Source: JBBRLG01 sp038231495 (lineage in GTDB: Bacteria > Planctomycetota > Planctomycetia > Gemmatales > Gemmataceae). Taken from it: 11,096 nucleotides of DNA. Below are positions 1 through 7,618 of the stretch, in pieces. Under the pieces are notes generated by a model. It searched no databases, was not told where the DNA came from, and worked only from the letters and a program-made list of their open reading frames with translations. The stretch is from NCBI GenBank assembly GCA_038231495.1, contig JBBRLG010000223.1, positions 1 through 11,096 of the forward strand, in the 5' to 3' direction. A program made the translations under genes and the position numbers. Positions within the stretch are counted from its first letter, which is position 1, and each line of letters opens with the position of its first letter.

Positions 1-26
1 GGGGTGGGGATCGTCCATAATGGCAT
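1..26 (-). CDS. Possible start of a gene running off the left edge
   Basis: On the minus strand an ATG at 26-24 is preceded by AAGGAG (complement of 35-40) with an 8-base spacer, a good ribosome binding site. Only about eight codons (MPLWTIPT) are inside the window, so no family can be named. It would lie just downstream of the DUF5681-like ORF on the same strand and could be its operon partner. The frame stays open to the edge, but with so few codons this may be chance. Confidence 0.25.
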
Positions 27-100
27 CGCCGGATCTCCTTGCGGATGTCGTTTCGCAACAACATCTTGGCAGGGGGCTCCGGCTCTTCGCTACCCGAACT

Positions 101-316
101 TCACGCCACCCTTCTGCAATATTTTTCCGGAAAGTGCAGGGTGACGCAATCCAGCATAATTTGGCGCAGCTCGGCGACGCGCCGGGCGAACGGATTGCCC
201 GGCCCGCCGACGTTGCCGGGCGCGAACCGGCCGTTTGGATCGCGGCCGCTGTCAGCGTCTTGAGGTGATTCATCCGTGGCGGTACAGTTTCGGGGGTCGC
301 TTGCAGACGTGTTCAT
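101..316 (-). CDS. Short DUF5681-like protein, probably truncated
   Basis: This 71-residue ORF starts at an ATG with a GAGG ribosome binding site 5 bases upstream. Residues 24-51 contain a GRFAPGNVGGPGNPFARR-type stretch followed by VAELR. From family knowledge this is the N-terminal signature of DUF5681 proteins, small proteins of unknown function often found near phage or mobile DNA and common in planctomycetes. Those proteins normally continue for several dozen more residues after the LRQ...VT segment. Here the reading frame ends at A71 after a C-terminal stretch (LHFPEKYCRR) that I do not recognise from the family. The same frame continues open past the TGA to the window edge, so an in-frame stop or an earlier frameshift is possible. 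No function can be assigned. The family call rests on the glycine/proline-rich motif only. Confidence 0.5.
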   Translation of the reverse strand: MNTSASDPRNCTATDESPQDADSGRDPNGRFAPGNVGGPGNPFARRVAELRQIMLDCVTLHFPEKYCRRVA

Positions 317-585
317 GACAACCTCGCGGTGGAAGGAAAGGGTTCGAGACCGCGCGCAACCGTGCCCGCGTTTGGGCTCCGGCGCGCCACTCCCCCATCA
401 TGCCGTAACCGGAGCGTTATTAAGAGATCAGTTTAGGTGAAAATGAACGACAGATTTGCGGGCGTCGCCTATGGTCGTGCATTGGCACCAAGCCCGGTCG
501 CGGCTCGGATTGCACAGCGGTCCCGAACCGGGAGTGCGCCGCCCCATCCTCGATTGCGCTGCGCTCCATCCTGGGTTAGGCTTTG
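317..585. other. Intergenic stretch without a recognisable gene
   Basis: Between the DUF5681-like ORF and the end of the PIN gene (658) the plus strand holds two overlapping open frames of 83-84 codons (437-691 and 456-707). They overlap each other in different frames, are rich in Arg, Ala and Pro, run into the antisense of the PIN gene, and show no family motif. I read this as noncoding. A hairpin at 586-632 is listed separately. Confidence 0.45.
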
Positions 586-632
586 CAACGCATTACGCCG
601 CGCAACGCCTTCCGGCGGTGCGCAATGCATTG
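586..632 (-). terminator. Imperfect hairpin after the PIN gene
   Basis: The arms are CAACGCATTACGCCGC (586-601) and GCGGTGCGCAATGCATTG (615-632). They pair with about two mismatches and a 2-base bulge around a 13-base loop. The hairpin lies 25 bases beyond the PIN stop codon in the direction of transcription. No T-run follows on the minus strand, so it would be a non-canonical terminator or an mRNA 3'-end stabiliser; a degenerate intergenic repeat is also possible. Confidence 0.3.
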
Positions 633-657
633 ATCGACAACTACGATCCAGCCCAAT

Positions 658-1161
658 TCATTGCCGCGGCTTGGTCCAGTTTTCTACCTGAATCAAGTCG
701 TCGCTAACTTCGCGAATCCTCTTCATCTTGTCGTTAGTAACCAAGACCAATCCGTGTTCGTAAGCCTGCGATGCTATCCAAAGGTCGTTTTCGTCAATTC
801 CTAGTTCTGAAGCGGTTTCGGGGTCATAGCATTTCTCCGGGCGTTTCTTTTTTCCTTGCGGCGGATACTTGGAGAACAACTTCGCTCGAATCGCAGCGTA
901 GTAAGCAGGTGTGGCCTTGCTTATCTCGAACGGTACCGGAAAATTCTCCCGGATGAAATCTCTGAGCGCAGCTTGCTGGTTTTCATCTGGCTCGTCAGTG
1001 AGCGCAAGCCCGTACTCGATCTCGCCAATTGTAACAACCGAGATATTGATGGGTGTTTCGGCAGGCACGGCCCTGATATGGACATTGACGTTCGCGTACT
1101 CCGCAGCGTTTTTGTCAAACCAGTAACAGACAGTTTGGGTGTCCAGAAGGTAGCCGCGCAC
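658..1161 (-). CDS. PIN-domain ribonuclease (VapC-like toxin)
   Basis: The start is chosen as GTG at 1161-1159, giving 167 residues. AGAGGAG lies 5 bases upstream, and the product then begins RGYLLDT, the usual PIN start; the longer frame to 1233 would only add residues overlapping the methyltransferase gene. The PIN acidic residues are all visible: D7 (LLDT), E47 (TIGEIEYG), D126 (ENDLWIAS) and D144 (LVTND). The end, IQVENW, also matches VapC-type proteins. In the family these residues hold Mg2+ and cut RNA (VapC toxins cut tRNA or rRNA). The length is slightly above a typical VapC (about 130-150) because of a charged insert at about 97-119 (GKKKRPEK). No VapB-like antitoxin gene adjoins it. 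The upstream partner is the methyltransferase, whose stop ends 2 bases before this start, so the two are probably co-translated. RNase activity and toxicity are inferred from the family. Confidence 0.88.
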   Translation of the reverse strand: MRGYLLDTQTVCYWFDKNAAEYANVNVHIRAVPAETPINISVVTIGEIEYGLALTDEPDENQQAALRDFIRENFPVPFEISKATPAYYAAIRAKLFSKYPPQGKKKRPEKCYDPETASELGIDENDLWIASQAYEHGLVLVTNDKMKRIREVSDDLIQVENWTKPRQ

Positions 1162-1163
1162 GT

Positions 1164-3734
1164 CTACTCCTCTTCGTAAGACTCTACGGCAGCGGTCATT
1201 GCCTTGAGGATACCATCCGGTGCTTGCTTCCATCGGGAGATAAGCGACCCGGCCGTCGAGGCACGGTATTCTTCGGAAAGGTAATAGGCCAACGAGAAAT
1301 AGGGCTCAAAATCTTCCGGGAAATAGTCTCCGAATTCAAACGGGACTGGGCGGTCTGCCTCACGGAAGTAGTCAAGCAGTTTTCGTTCAAGTCTCGGTGG
1401 CAAAGCGTAGGCGGTCAAGACCAAAGCGTCAATTCGCCGAAGCATCGCGTCAGCAGATTTCCAGTCGCTCATGGCCGCCTTTTGGTAGTCGCGGACGGCC
1501 TCCTCTGTTTTTCTTCGCAAATCCGCTGAAAACCTGGGGACCGGAAAAGTCTTGAGCGACTTCTGCGTGATGTTGAAACCTTCGCGAGTTGTGGAGAATG
1601 CGTTGACGACCGGCCCGTTTAACACGGCTGCCAGTACGGTTGCAAACGAAGGGTCATGGGGCCAGACCGCCAGGAAGGTCCGATAACAGGTCAAACCATC
1701 AAAGTCGGCGAATGCAGAAATGCGCCAAGGGCCACGTGAACGTCTGGCGGCATTTAGGATCACTTTTGGAAGGTGCCACGGTTCCTTGTAGGCGTTCCTC
1801 CGCTGATCCTCCGGCCGAATAACTAAGTGCTTGGTCTCTGGTTTCTGGAAACAATTGATCTTTGCCCGTGGCGGTACCCCCTCCAGGGTCCACGGCGGGT
1901 GGGGGGTGTCGAGAACGTACTTTTCACGGTTACCGGTTTCTTCACCTTTAATTCTGAGTGGGAGTTCCCATTCAATGCCGCGACTGGTTTCGGCCATTTC
2001 ATCAAGTCGAGGCAAATTGGCTAGGTGCGCCCATATTTCGCCCAGCATGGGAACGGCCAAACTGTGCGCCGCTTCGCTAACCGTTTTGGTCGCCGTGTCG
2101 TCGCTGGTTGGTTGGTGCAGTTTACTGAACTTGTCCCAATCGTTCGCGACCACCTTGCGGTGCCGAACAGTGCTTGATTCTCCTTCGCTGCGCGGGTTAG
2201 TGGTCAGCAACAGCACGGTTTCGTGCTGCGACTCTGATTCGCGGAATGCAACGTCTGGTAGGGAGACTATTTCCAAGTTCGCGAACCGTTTCACCAAGTC
2301 TTTTCTAATCTTTCGATAACGCGGACTGTCCAGAAACTTGCTAGGCAGGACAAAACCAAGTACGCCGTCGGGATGCAAGTGAAGAAGTACACGCCGAAGA
2401 ATCTCCACCGGTTTATGGGGCGATTCTACGTCCTTGCGAAGTGGATCGTCAATTGGCAAAGTCTGAAATGGCGGATTGCACAAGACGACTCTTGCATTAC
2501 TCAGTGATCCGGGCAGATCGGGTGCCGTAAATACGTTCCCCTCATAAATCAGCCAACCGTTTGGGTTCGGAAAATCGGCAAGAGTAAGGCACAATCGAGC
2601 GATTTCAACTCCGAATGTTTCTACCTCAAACCCCGCAAGCACGTCCTGAAAGTAGGTGTGCCGCTCCTGAGGCGATAGAGTGCGAGGAAGTTCCGTGCGG
2701 ATGCGTTGCATTGCTTCGACAAGCAATGTGGCGCTTCCGCAGCACGGCTCAACGACTAAGCCGTTAATCTCTTTGAGTCTCCTAAAACTTTCCAGCGGCA
2801 GATTGCTCACTATATAGTTGGCGATTGTGCGTGGCGTCGTGTGGATGCCAAGTGCCTTACGAACTTTTTTCGTCACCAAGGTTTTGGACCAGATGCTAGT
2901 CAGCACGTCGATGGAGAGATTCCTAAAGTCCAACCCGGACCATATTTTTTCAAATGCGGCTTGCCGAGTCGGCAAATTAAGAAGTTGCGGAACCGACTCG
3001 CGATAGTGGTCCGCTACCTTCTGCAAAACGGCGTCCGGGCCAGTCTCCGTTGTAAACGACCGAAATCCACGGACGCCCCTGTCATGGAAAATCTTGCCCG
3101 CAAGTAAGCGGAATGCCAAGCGGAACAATTCGCGTTCGTCGGCCTTACCGGAGGCGGTGCTTTTGTAAGTGTTTTGAGCTGCGGCGAGCGCGTCTTTGAG
3201 GATGGGGTCTAGCCTTTGTTCAATCTGCTCTTCCAGGGCGGGGATCAGGCCGGCGTCAAAAAAGTCATACTGACGCAACTGGCGCGGCTGACCGCTATTT
3301 TTGGCTCTCAGAACATTCGACGGAGACCAGTCATCCGCATGCCGCTTGAACGCTTCGTGCAATTCGGCTTTGGAACACTCTCGCTCAATGCGCGTGGATT
3401 TGCTATCCCGGCCAACAATCCAGAGGGCTACTCTGTCCGCGCGCACTTCAAAGTGAAGCGGCGCTCCGAGTGCTCGATGGGACGCAACCAGCCGCTCGCC
3501 CTGTCGCCCGTTTCGGTCAGCCAGTAGAACGCCAAAACAAGCGGTCTTGTAGGACACCGGCGTTTGCCCGAATGCCGCAGCGGGGATGTTCCTTTCAGGT
3601 GTCCCATCTTGGAAGTAATCGGGAAAGAGATAATCCCTTTCCAACAGGTCGTCGCGGTAACCAAGTTCTTCCAATTCTGCAACGGTGGCGTTGAACAGAT
3701 TCTCCTGGGCAACGGATTGGAAGTAAACAGTCAT
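1164..3734 (-). CDS. N6-adenine DNA methyltransferase (Eco57I/TaqI-like class)
   Basis: The 856-residue protein transfers a methyl group from S-adenosylmethionine to adenine in DNA. Visible motifs are the motif X-like GIHTTPRTIANYIV (296-309), the AdoMet-binding motif I EPCCGSAT (329-336) and the catalytic motif IV NPPF (420-423), in the order of gamma-class N6-adenine methyltransferases. Residues 1-290 form a separate N-terminal region (containing FGQTP and ACFGVLLAD) with no clear PD-(D/E)XK nuclease signature. Residues from about 500 to 790 are probably the target-recognition region. The tail (799-856) has a DYFPEDFEPYF then YRASTAG pattern. The ATG at 3734 is preferred over TTG at 3797, because that TTG lies inside the predicted promoter. 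Its ribosome binding site (TGGAA) is weak. No restriction endonuclease or specificity gene is in view; the only partner is the PIN gene downstream. It is either an orphan methyltransferase, a type IIG-like enzyme with an unrecognised nuclease, or half of a methyltransferase-PIN module. Confidence 0.87.
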   Translation of the reverse strand: MTVYFQSVAQENLFNATVAELEELGYRDDLLERDYLFPDYFQDGTPERNIPAAAFGQTPVSYKTACFGVLLADRNGRQGERLVASHRALGAPLHFEVRADRVALWIVGRDSKSTRIERECSKAELHEAFKRHADDWSPSNVLRAKNSGQPRQLRQYDFFDAGLIPALEEQIEQRLDPILKDALAAAQNTYKSTASGKADERELFRLAFRLLAGKIFHDRGVRGFRSFTTETGPDAVLQKVADHYRESVPQLLNLPTRQAAFEKIWSGLDFRNLSIDVLTSIWSKTLVTKKVRKALGIHTTPRTIANYIVSNLPLESFRRLKEINGLVVEPCCGSATLLVEAMQRIRTELPRTLSPQERHTYFQDVLAGFEVETFGVEIARLCLTLADFPNPNGWLIYEGNVFTAPDLPGSLSNARVVLCNPPFQTLPIDDPLRKDVESPHKPVEILRRVLLHLHPDGVLGFVLPSKFLDSPRYRKIRKDLVKRFANLEIVSLPDVAFRESESQHETVLLLTTNPRSEGESSTVRHRKVVANDWDKFSKLHQPTSDDTATKTVSEAAHSLAVPMLGEIWAHLANLPRLDEMAETSRGIEWELPLRIKGEETGNREKYVLDTPHPPWTLEGVPPRAKINCFQKPETKHLVIRPEDQRRNAYKEPWHLPKVILNAARRSRGPWRISAFADFDGLTCYRTFLAVWPHDPSFATVLAAVLNGPVVNAFSTTREGFNITQKSLKTFPVPRFSADLRRKTEEAVRDYQKAAMSDWKSADAMLRRIDALVLTAYALPPRLERKLLDYFREADRPVPFEFGDYFPEDFEPYFSLAYYLSEEYRASTAGSLISRWKQAPDGILKAMTAAVESYEEE

Positions 3735-3781
3735 AATTCCACTGCTGGTGGCCGGGTGGCTGGCTGTCCGATAATCACTTA

Positions 3782-3810
3782 ATTGTAGCCTGCGCAACGA
3801 CTTACGTCAA
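3782..3810 (-). promoter_or_regulatory. Near-consensus sigma-70 promoter of the methyltransferase-PIN unit
   Basis: On the minus strand TTGACG (3810-3805) and TACAAT (3787-3782) are separated by exactly 17 bases; each hexamer matches consensus at 5 of 6 positions. Transcription would begin near 3775, giving a leader of about 40 bases before the ATG at 3734. This supports the ATG and argues against the TTG at 3797, which sits in the spacer. Confidence 0.7.
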
Positions 3811-4145
3811 GAACAATGACACAACTGGTCGCGCAGCAACGCTTTACGTCGAATTCTCTGGTCCGAATCGAAATTGCCATTTTGCCTACATATGGGTAGC
3901 CTTGAGGCGTGGGGCAAACGAACCACGACGCCGTCTCTGCTGTCCGTGTGAATATGCGTCGCATTGCCGAAGAAAGCAGCACGACGCAAGAGGAAATCGG
4001 CGTGTGCATGGGTTTTGCCAGGCCCAGTGCCCGGAAAGCCATCGTTTGATGGTTTATGAGGTCCACGCCAGGTTAGGCAGCCGGTGATTTTCGTCCGATT
4101 CGGGGGAAGCCCACGCTCGATAGGGATGCAGCGAACTCCCCGCCA
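3811..4145. other. Intergenic stretch with no recognised gene
   Basis: This segment separates the end of the sigma-WD40 gene from the promoter of the methyltransferase. Open frames on both strands (for example 3779-4066 minus and 3902-4087 plus) are short, lack convincing ribosome binding sites and show no domain signature. The 3779-4066 frame would also cover the promoter. I see no clear hairpin terminator for the sigma-WD40 gene. Confidence 0.4.
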
Positions 4146-7100
4146 TCACGGCCCGCGCGCCTTCAACCGTTTGTCGGCCGCCCGTGCCGCGATTACGATC
4201 CGTGGATCGTAAACGCCCTTCGCCAGCTCTCGCGGCAGATCCCCCAGCGCGTCCGGGCCGAGGTACTCCAATACCTCCAACGCCCGCAGGTCGCGAATCG
4301 TTTCCGCGGCGAGGGGCGTCGGCTCCAGGCGCGCTTGCAGGCTCTCCAGCCGGCGGCGCGCCTCCGGCGACGGGTTGCCCGCCAAACTTTCTTTTAACAG
4401 CGGCTCCGCGGCGGACAGGCGTTTCGCGAGTTCCTGCGAAGCCACATTGCGTTTCTCGAACTGATCGGCATCGAGGTCCGCAATCCAGGCCCGCAGCTCG
4501 GCGACTTCGGGGCACTTGCGGTCGAGGAGGCGTCGTCTCAGGAACGGGCCGCAGGCATCCGGCCACCGCAGCAACCGGCCCATGGCCCGGCACGCCCGTT
4601 CGGCGTCCTTGTCTAATAAGCGGTCCCATAAGGTCGGTAATTCCGCCGCCGTCGGGGGCGCGTCTCCCGGCGGCTTCTCGGTGGCCAGGCCGAACACGTC
4701 CCAGACAAGGATCGTCGCGTCGCGGTTGCCGGTTGCGAGTCTCGCGCCGTCGGGGGCGAACGCCAGCGTCGTCTGGTAGGAACGGTGGCCGCGGAAGTGT
4801 TGGCGGCACTCGCCCGAACTGGTTTCCCACACGTCCACGACGCCCGACGCCGATTCCGCGGCCAGCATCCGGCCGTTGGGCGAAAAAACCGCGTTGCGCA
4901 ATTCATAATGCCCGTTACTCTCTTTGGGGGGCGACACCAGGACGTGGCGCGGCTTGCCGGCGAAAACGTCCAGGAGTTTCAGGCCGCCGGCGGGGTGGCC
5001 CGACGCAGCCACCACGTCGCCGTCCGGGGCAAACGTCAGCGCATGGATGCCGTAAAACCAGCTATAACCCTCTTCGTCCCCCCCGCGTCCCTTGCCCAGC
5101 GCCGGCGGCGGTGCCGGACGTTCGTCGAGCATCTGGGTTACCTCCCCGGAATGGTTCAGCAGCGCGACCGTGCGGCCCACGGCAACCGCGAACTGCCGGT
5201 CGGAAGAAACGCCGATGGTTTCGAGACTGGTCCCTTCGGGCGGGACGAAACTCGCCACTTTTTTGCGGGTGCCAGGGTCCCAGATTTCGATGCGGTGTTT
5301 CGCCTCGCCGCCGATCGCCAACACCAGGGTCTTGCCGTCGGGTGACAGGTTGAGGCTGGCCAGCCCCGTGGCAGGAACCTCGGGCAGTTTGATTTCCTCC
5401 GGCTTCGCGTCGCCCTTGAAGAAAGTCAGGCGGTTGCCGCGGGCCACCACGACAGTCCCATCTGGGGCCACGCGCAGGAAGGTCGGTTGGTCGTCCCACG
5501 TCGTGCCCCGTACCAACGTCCGCAGCGCATTGCCGGTCGTCGCGTCCCAGACGCGGACGGCACCATCGGGCGAGGCGGCAACCACTTCCTTGCCGCCCGG
5601 AAGGAAACCGACTTGGTGGACCATGACGCGCGGGGCGGTCAGGGCCGGCGTCGAGCGGTCCTTGCCCGAGGCCACGTCCCACCGGCGGACGCGCCCCAGG
5701 GCGTAGCCTATCGCCGACCGTCCGTCCGCCGAGAAGTCGAGGGCCAGGCAGTGCGCGGCGTCCTCGAATTGCCCCACTTCTTTGCCCGAGGCCACGTCCC
5801 AAATCACGCCTGTTTCCATCGAAACCAGGCGCTTGTTGTCCGGTAAGAAGCGGAAGTCGTGGCTTACGCCCTTGATTCGCAGCACTTCCGTCCAGCCTTT
5901 CGTTTCCCAGACGCGCAGGCCTTCGGTATAGACGGTGGCCGCGGCCAGGCTGCCATCGGCCGAGAACCGAAGCCGCTGCACGTCCTCCGGCAAGTCGCCG
6001 ACCCGACTCGCTTTGCGGTCGCTTTGCCAGTCCCAAAAGTAAATGGCTTTCCGGTCGCAGATCGCCAGGGTCTTGCCGTCCGGGGCGAAGGCCAGGCAAC
6101 CGACGTGTTCCCCGTCGCCTTTCCACTCGGCCATGAGTTTGCCGGTTTTCCGGTCGCGTACCCCTACCACCTGCGGCGTCTGCCACACGGTTGCGAACCA
6201 TTTCTCGTCCGGTGACAGAGCACTGATCCCCGACCACGCCGCCAACGGGTCGTCCGGGGTTTGCAGTCGCTCCGGTGCCTTCTTCCCGGTCGCGGCATCC
6301 CAGTAGCGCACGACGTAGCCGTACTTCTGCCCGGGAACCGGCTTGCGGGGAGTGCCGAGCGTCCCCACGAGGTTATCGCCCTTCAGGAAGAAGACCCGAA
6401 AGTATTCAACGTCGGGGTCATCGACGTGCCAAAGTTCCTTGCCGGTCGCGGCGTCCCAGAGACAGACCACACGCCCCTGGCCGTAGGGCGTGTGATTGCT
6501 TACGGTCGCGAACGTCTTTTGGTCGGGCGCAAAGACGGGATACTCGTACTGGGAATCCCCCCGGGCGAACCGCACCGTGCCCATGCGAGCCAACGCGCCG
6601 GGCGGTAACGGGTCGCCGTATTGATCGAGCCGGGCCGCCGTAACGGCTTCACCCTTCGGCTGCTCCGCCGGCAGCGGGTCGGCTTGCGGCTCTCCTTGCT
6701 GCGAGGCCAGGACGCCCATGCCGGCAGCGGCCAGGCCGACCGTCAGCAGTGCCAGCAGCGCTGCCCTCCGAGTAACGGCGACCGCCTTCAGTACACCGCC
6801 GGGGAGCGCCTGGGACGCCAGCCGAACGGTCGTGAGGGTCAAGAGGGCCGGCACCGCCTGCGCCGCCTGGTCCGCGAGCAGCACCGCCACGACGCCCGCC
6901 GGCAGGACGACGCCGCGCCGGTCGAGTCGTTGCCGCAATAGCTCGCAGCCGCGCCGCACGCGGGCCGTTACAGAACTTTTCGACCAGGCCATTTCCCGCG
7001 CAGCCTGCTCGTGGGTCTTGCCTTCCAGGTAGCACAGGACCAGGGGCCGGCGATACTTGTCGGGCAGGTTCACCAACTCTTCGTGCAGGATCGCGCACGC

Positions 7101-7514
7101 CTCGGCCCGGCTCAAGGCGTCGAGGGCGTCCGGCTGGGACAACGGGGTAGGGGCCACTTGCTCGCGGTTGCGACGTTCGCCTGCCTGAGCCCGCACCCGC
7201 GTCGCGGTCCGGTAGGCGACGCCGTATAAAAAGCTCCCCAGCGAGTGGTGTTTGCGAATGCAACTCGCCTTGCGAATCAGCACCAGGAAGGTGGTCTGGA
7301 AGGCGTCTTCGGCCGCATGCACGTCACCCAACACGCGCCGGCACACGCCGAGGACGGTCGGCCCGTGGCGCTGCAACAGCAGCGCAAAGGCGGCTTCCTC
7401 GCGTCGGCCGCAGAAGCGCTCCAACAGGTCGGAGTCGCTCAGGTCCTTGATGGCTTCCGTGCCCACCTGCTTGCGTAAGTGGTCGAGCACCCGATTCAAC
7501 GTGGTTACTTGCAC
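4146..7514 (-). CDS. ECF sigma factor fused to a membrane segment and WD40 domain
   Basis: The 1122-residue protein is a transcription factor of a planctomycete-type ECF class with a large C-terminal sensor. Residues 40-108 are sigma-2 (EEAAFALLLQRHGPTVLGVC, then AEDAFQTTFLVLI). Residues 141-196 are sigma-4, with LPDKYRRPLVLCYLEGKTHEQAA and a helix-turn-helix KSSVTARVRRG. An alanine/leucine segment at 251-270 should cross the membrane. From about 310 to 950 there are around a dozen WD40-like blades, seen as repeated WDxxTG or WDVASGK signatures. Residues 960-1122 are a charged helical tail. In this family the sigma part is cytoplasmic and the WD40 part is thought to sense or bind a partner across the membrane. 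The start is GTG with GAGG 8 bases upstream. The gene is monocistronic here, with no visible anti-sigma gene beside it. The ligand and target promoters are unknown. Confidence 0.93.
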   Translation of the reverse strand: MQVTTLNRVLDHLRKQVGTEAIKDLSDSDLLERFCGRREEAAFALLLQRHGPTVLGVCRRVLGDVHAAEDAFQTTFLVLIRKASCIRKHHSLGSFLYGVAYRTATRVRAQAGERRNREQVAPTPLSQPDALDALSRAEACAILHEELVNLPDKYRRPLVLCYLEGKTHEQAAREMAWSKSSVTARVRRGCELLRQRLDRRGVVLPAGVVAVLLADQAAQAVPALLTLTTVRLASQALPGGVLKAVAVTRRAALLALLTVGLAAAGMGVLASQQGEPQADPLPAEQPKGEAVTAARLDQYGDPLPPGALARMGTVRFARGDSQYEYPVFAPDQKTFATVSNHTPYGQGRVVCLWDAATGKELWHVDDPDVEYFRVFFLKGDNLVGTLGTPRKPVPGQKYGYVVRYWDAATGKKAPERLQTPDDPLAAWSGISALSPDEKWFATVWQTPQVVGVRDRKTGKLMAEWKGDGEHVGCLAFAPDGKTLAICDRKAIYFWDWQSDRKASRVGDLPEDVQRLRFSADGSLAAATVYTEGLRVWETKGWTEVLRIKGVSHDFRFLPDNKRLVSMETGVIWDVASGKEVGQFEDAAHCLALDFSADGRSAIGYALGRVRRWDVASGKDRSTPALTAPRVMVHQVGFLPGGKEVVAASPDGAVRVWDATTGNALRTLVRGTTWDDQPTFLRVAPDGTVVVARGNRLTFFKGDAKPEEIKLPEVPATGLASLNLSPDGKTLVLAIGGEAKHRIEIWDPGTRKKVASFVPPEGTSLETIGVSSDRQFAVAVGRTVALLNHSGEVTQMLDERPAPPPALGKGRGGDEEGYSWFYGIHALTFAPDGDVVAASGHPAGGLKLLDVFAGKPRHVLVSPPKESNGHYELRNAVFSPNGRMLAAESASGVVDVWETSSGECRQHFRGHRSYQTTLAFAPDGARLATGNRDATILVWDVFGLATEKPPGDAPPTAAELPTLWDRLLDKDAERACRAMGRLLRWPDACGPFLRRRLLDRKCPEVAELRAWIADLDADQFEKRNVASQELAKRLSAAEPLLKESLAGNPSPEARRRLESLQARLEPTPLAAETIRDLRALEVLEYLGPDALGDLPRELAKGVYDPRIVIAARAADKRLKARGP

Positions 7515-7561
7515 CGTGCGGCCCTCGTAAGACCTTTGCGGAGGTTCCGGTTGTGACCACC

Positions 7562-7567
7562 ATTATA
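7562..7567 (-). promoter_or_regulatory. -10-like TATAAT upstream of the sigma-WD40 gene
   Basis: A perfect TATAAT reads on the minus strand 47 bases before the GTG start. At a 17-base spacing the -35 position reads TTCAAA, a poor match; TTGTTC sits at 20 bases. It may be a weak sigma-70 promoter or part of one read by another sigma factor. Confidence 0.35.
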
Positions 7568-7618
7568 GTGCGACGAGGGAGGCGTTTGAACAAGACAAAG
7601 CGGCGATGAGCGGGCAAA

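Noticed and set aside
437..707. Two overlapping plus-strand frames after the PIN gene, as a small antitoxin gene
   Set aside because: They lie on the opposite strand to the operon, overlap each other in two frames, run into antisense of the PIN gene and have no antitoxin fold signature.
1831..2319. 162-codon plus-strand frame
   Set aside because: Antisense to the methyltransferase recognition region; Ser-rich without domain features or a plausible start signal.
3423..3464. HFEVRAD in the N-terminal region of the methyltransferase as a PD-(D/E)XK nuclease remnant
   Set aside because: The required acidic-x-Lys signature is not present (EVR rather than E-x-K) and no upstream PD motif is placed correctly; structure prediction would be needed to claim a nuclease.
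3779..4066. 95-codon minus-strand frame upstream of the methyltransferase, as a possible antitoxin or specificity gene
   Set aside because: It covers the TTGACG-17-TACAAT promoter, shows no DNA-binding or antitoxin motif and has many Cys and Arg residues typical of noncoding translation.
4054..4830. 258-codon minus-strand frame crossing the end of the sigma-WD40 gene
   Set aside because: Shadow frame with skewed Arg/Gly/Pro composition; no motif, and the helical C-terminus of the WD40 protein is in the other frame.
4184..5353. 389-codon open frame on the plus strand
   Set aside because: It is antisense to the well-supported WD40 gene, extremely rich in Arg, Pro and Gly, and has no domain; long antisense frames are expected in G+C-rich coding DNA.
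5062..6237. 391-codon open frame on the minus strand inside the sigma-WD40 gene
   Set aside because: It is a different frame of the same strand, of low-complexity Arg/Gly/Pro composition, while the main frame shows regular WD40 blades across the whole stretch.
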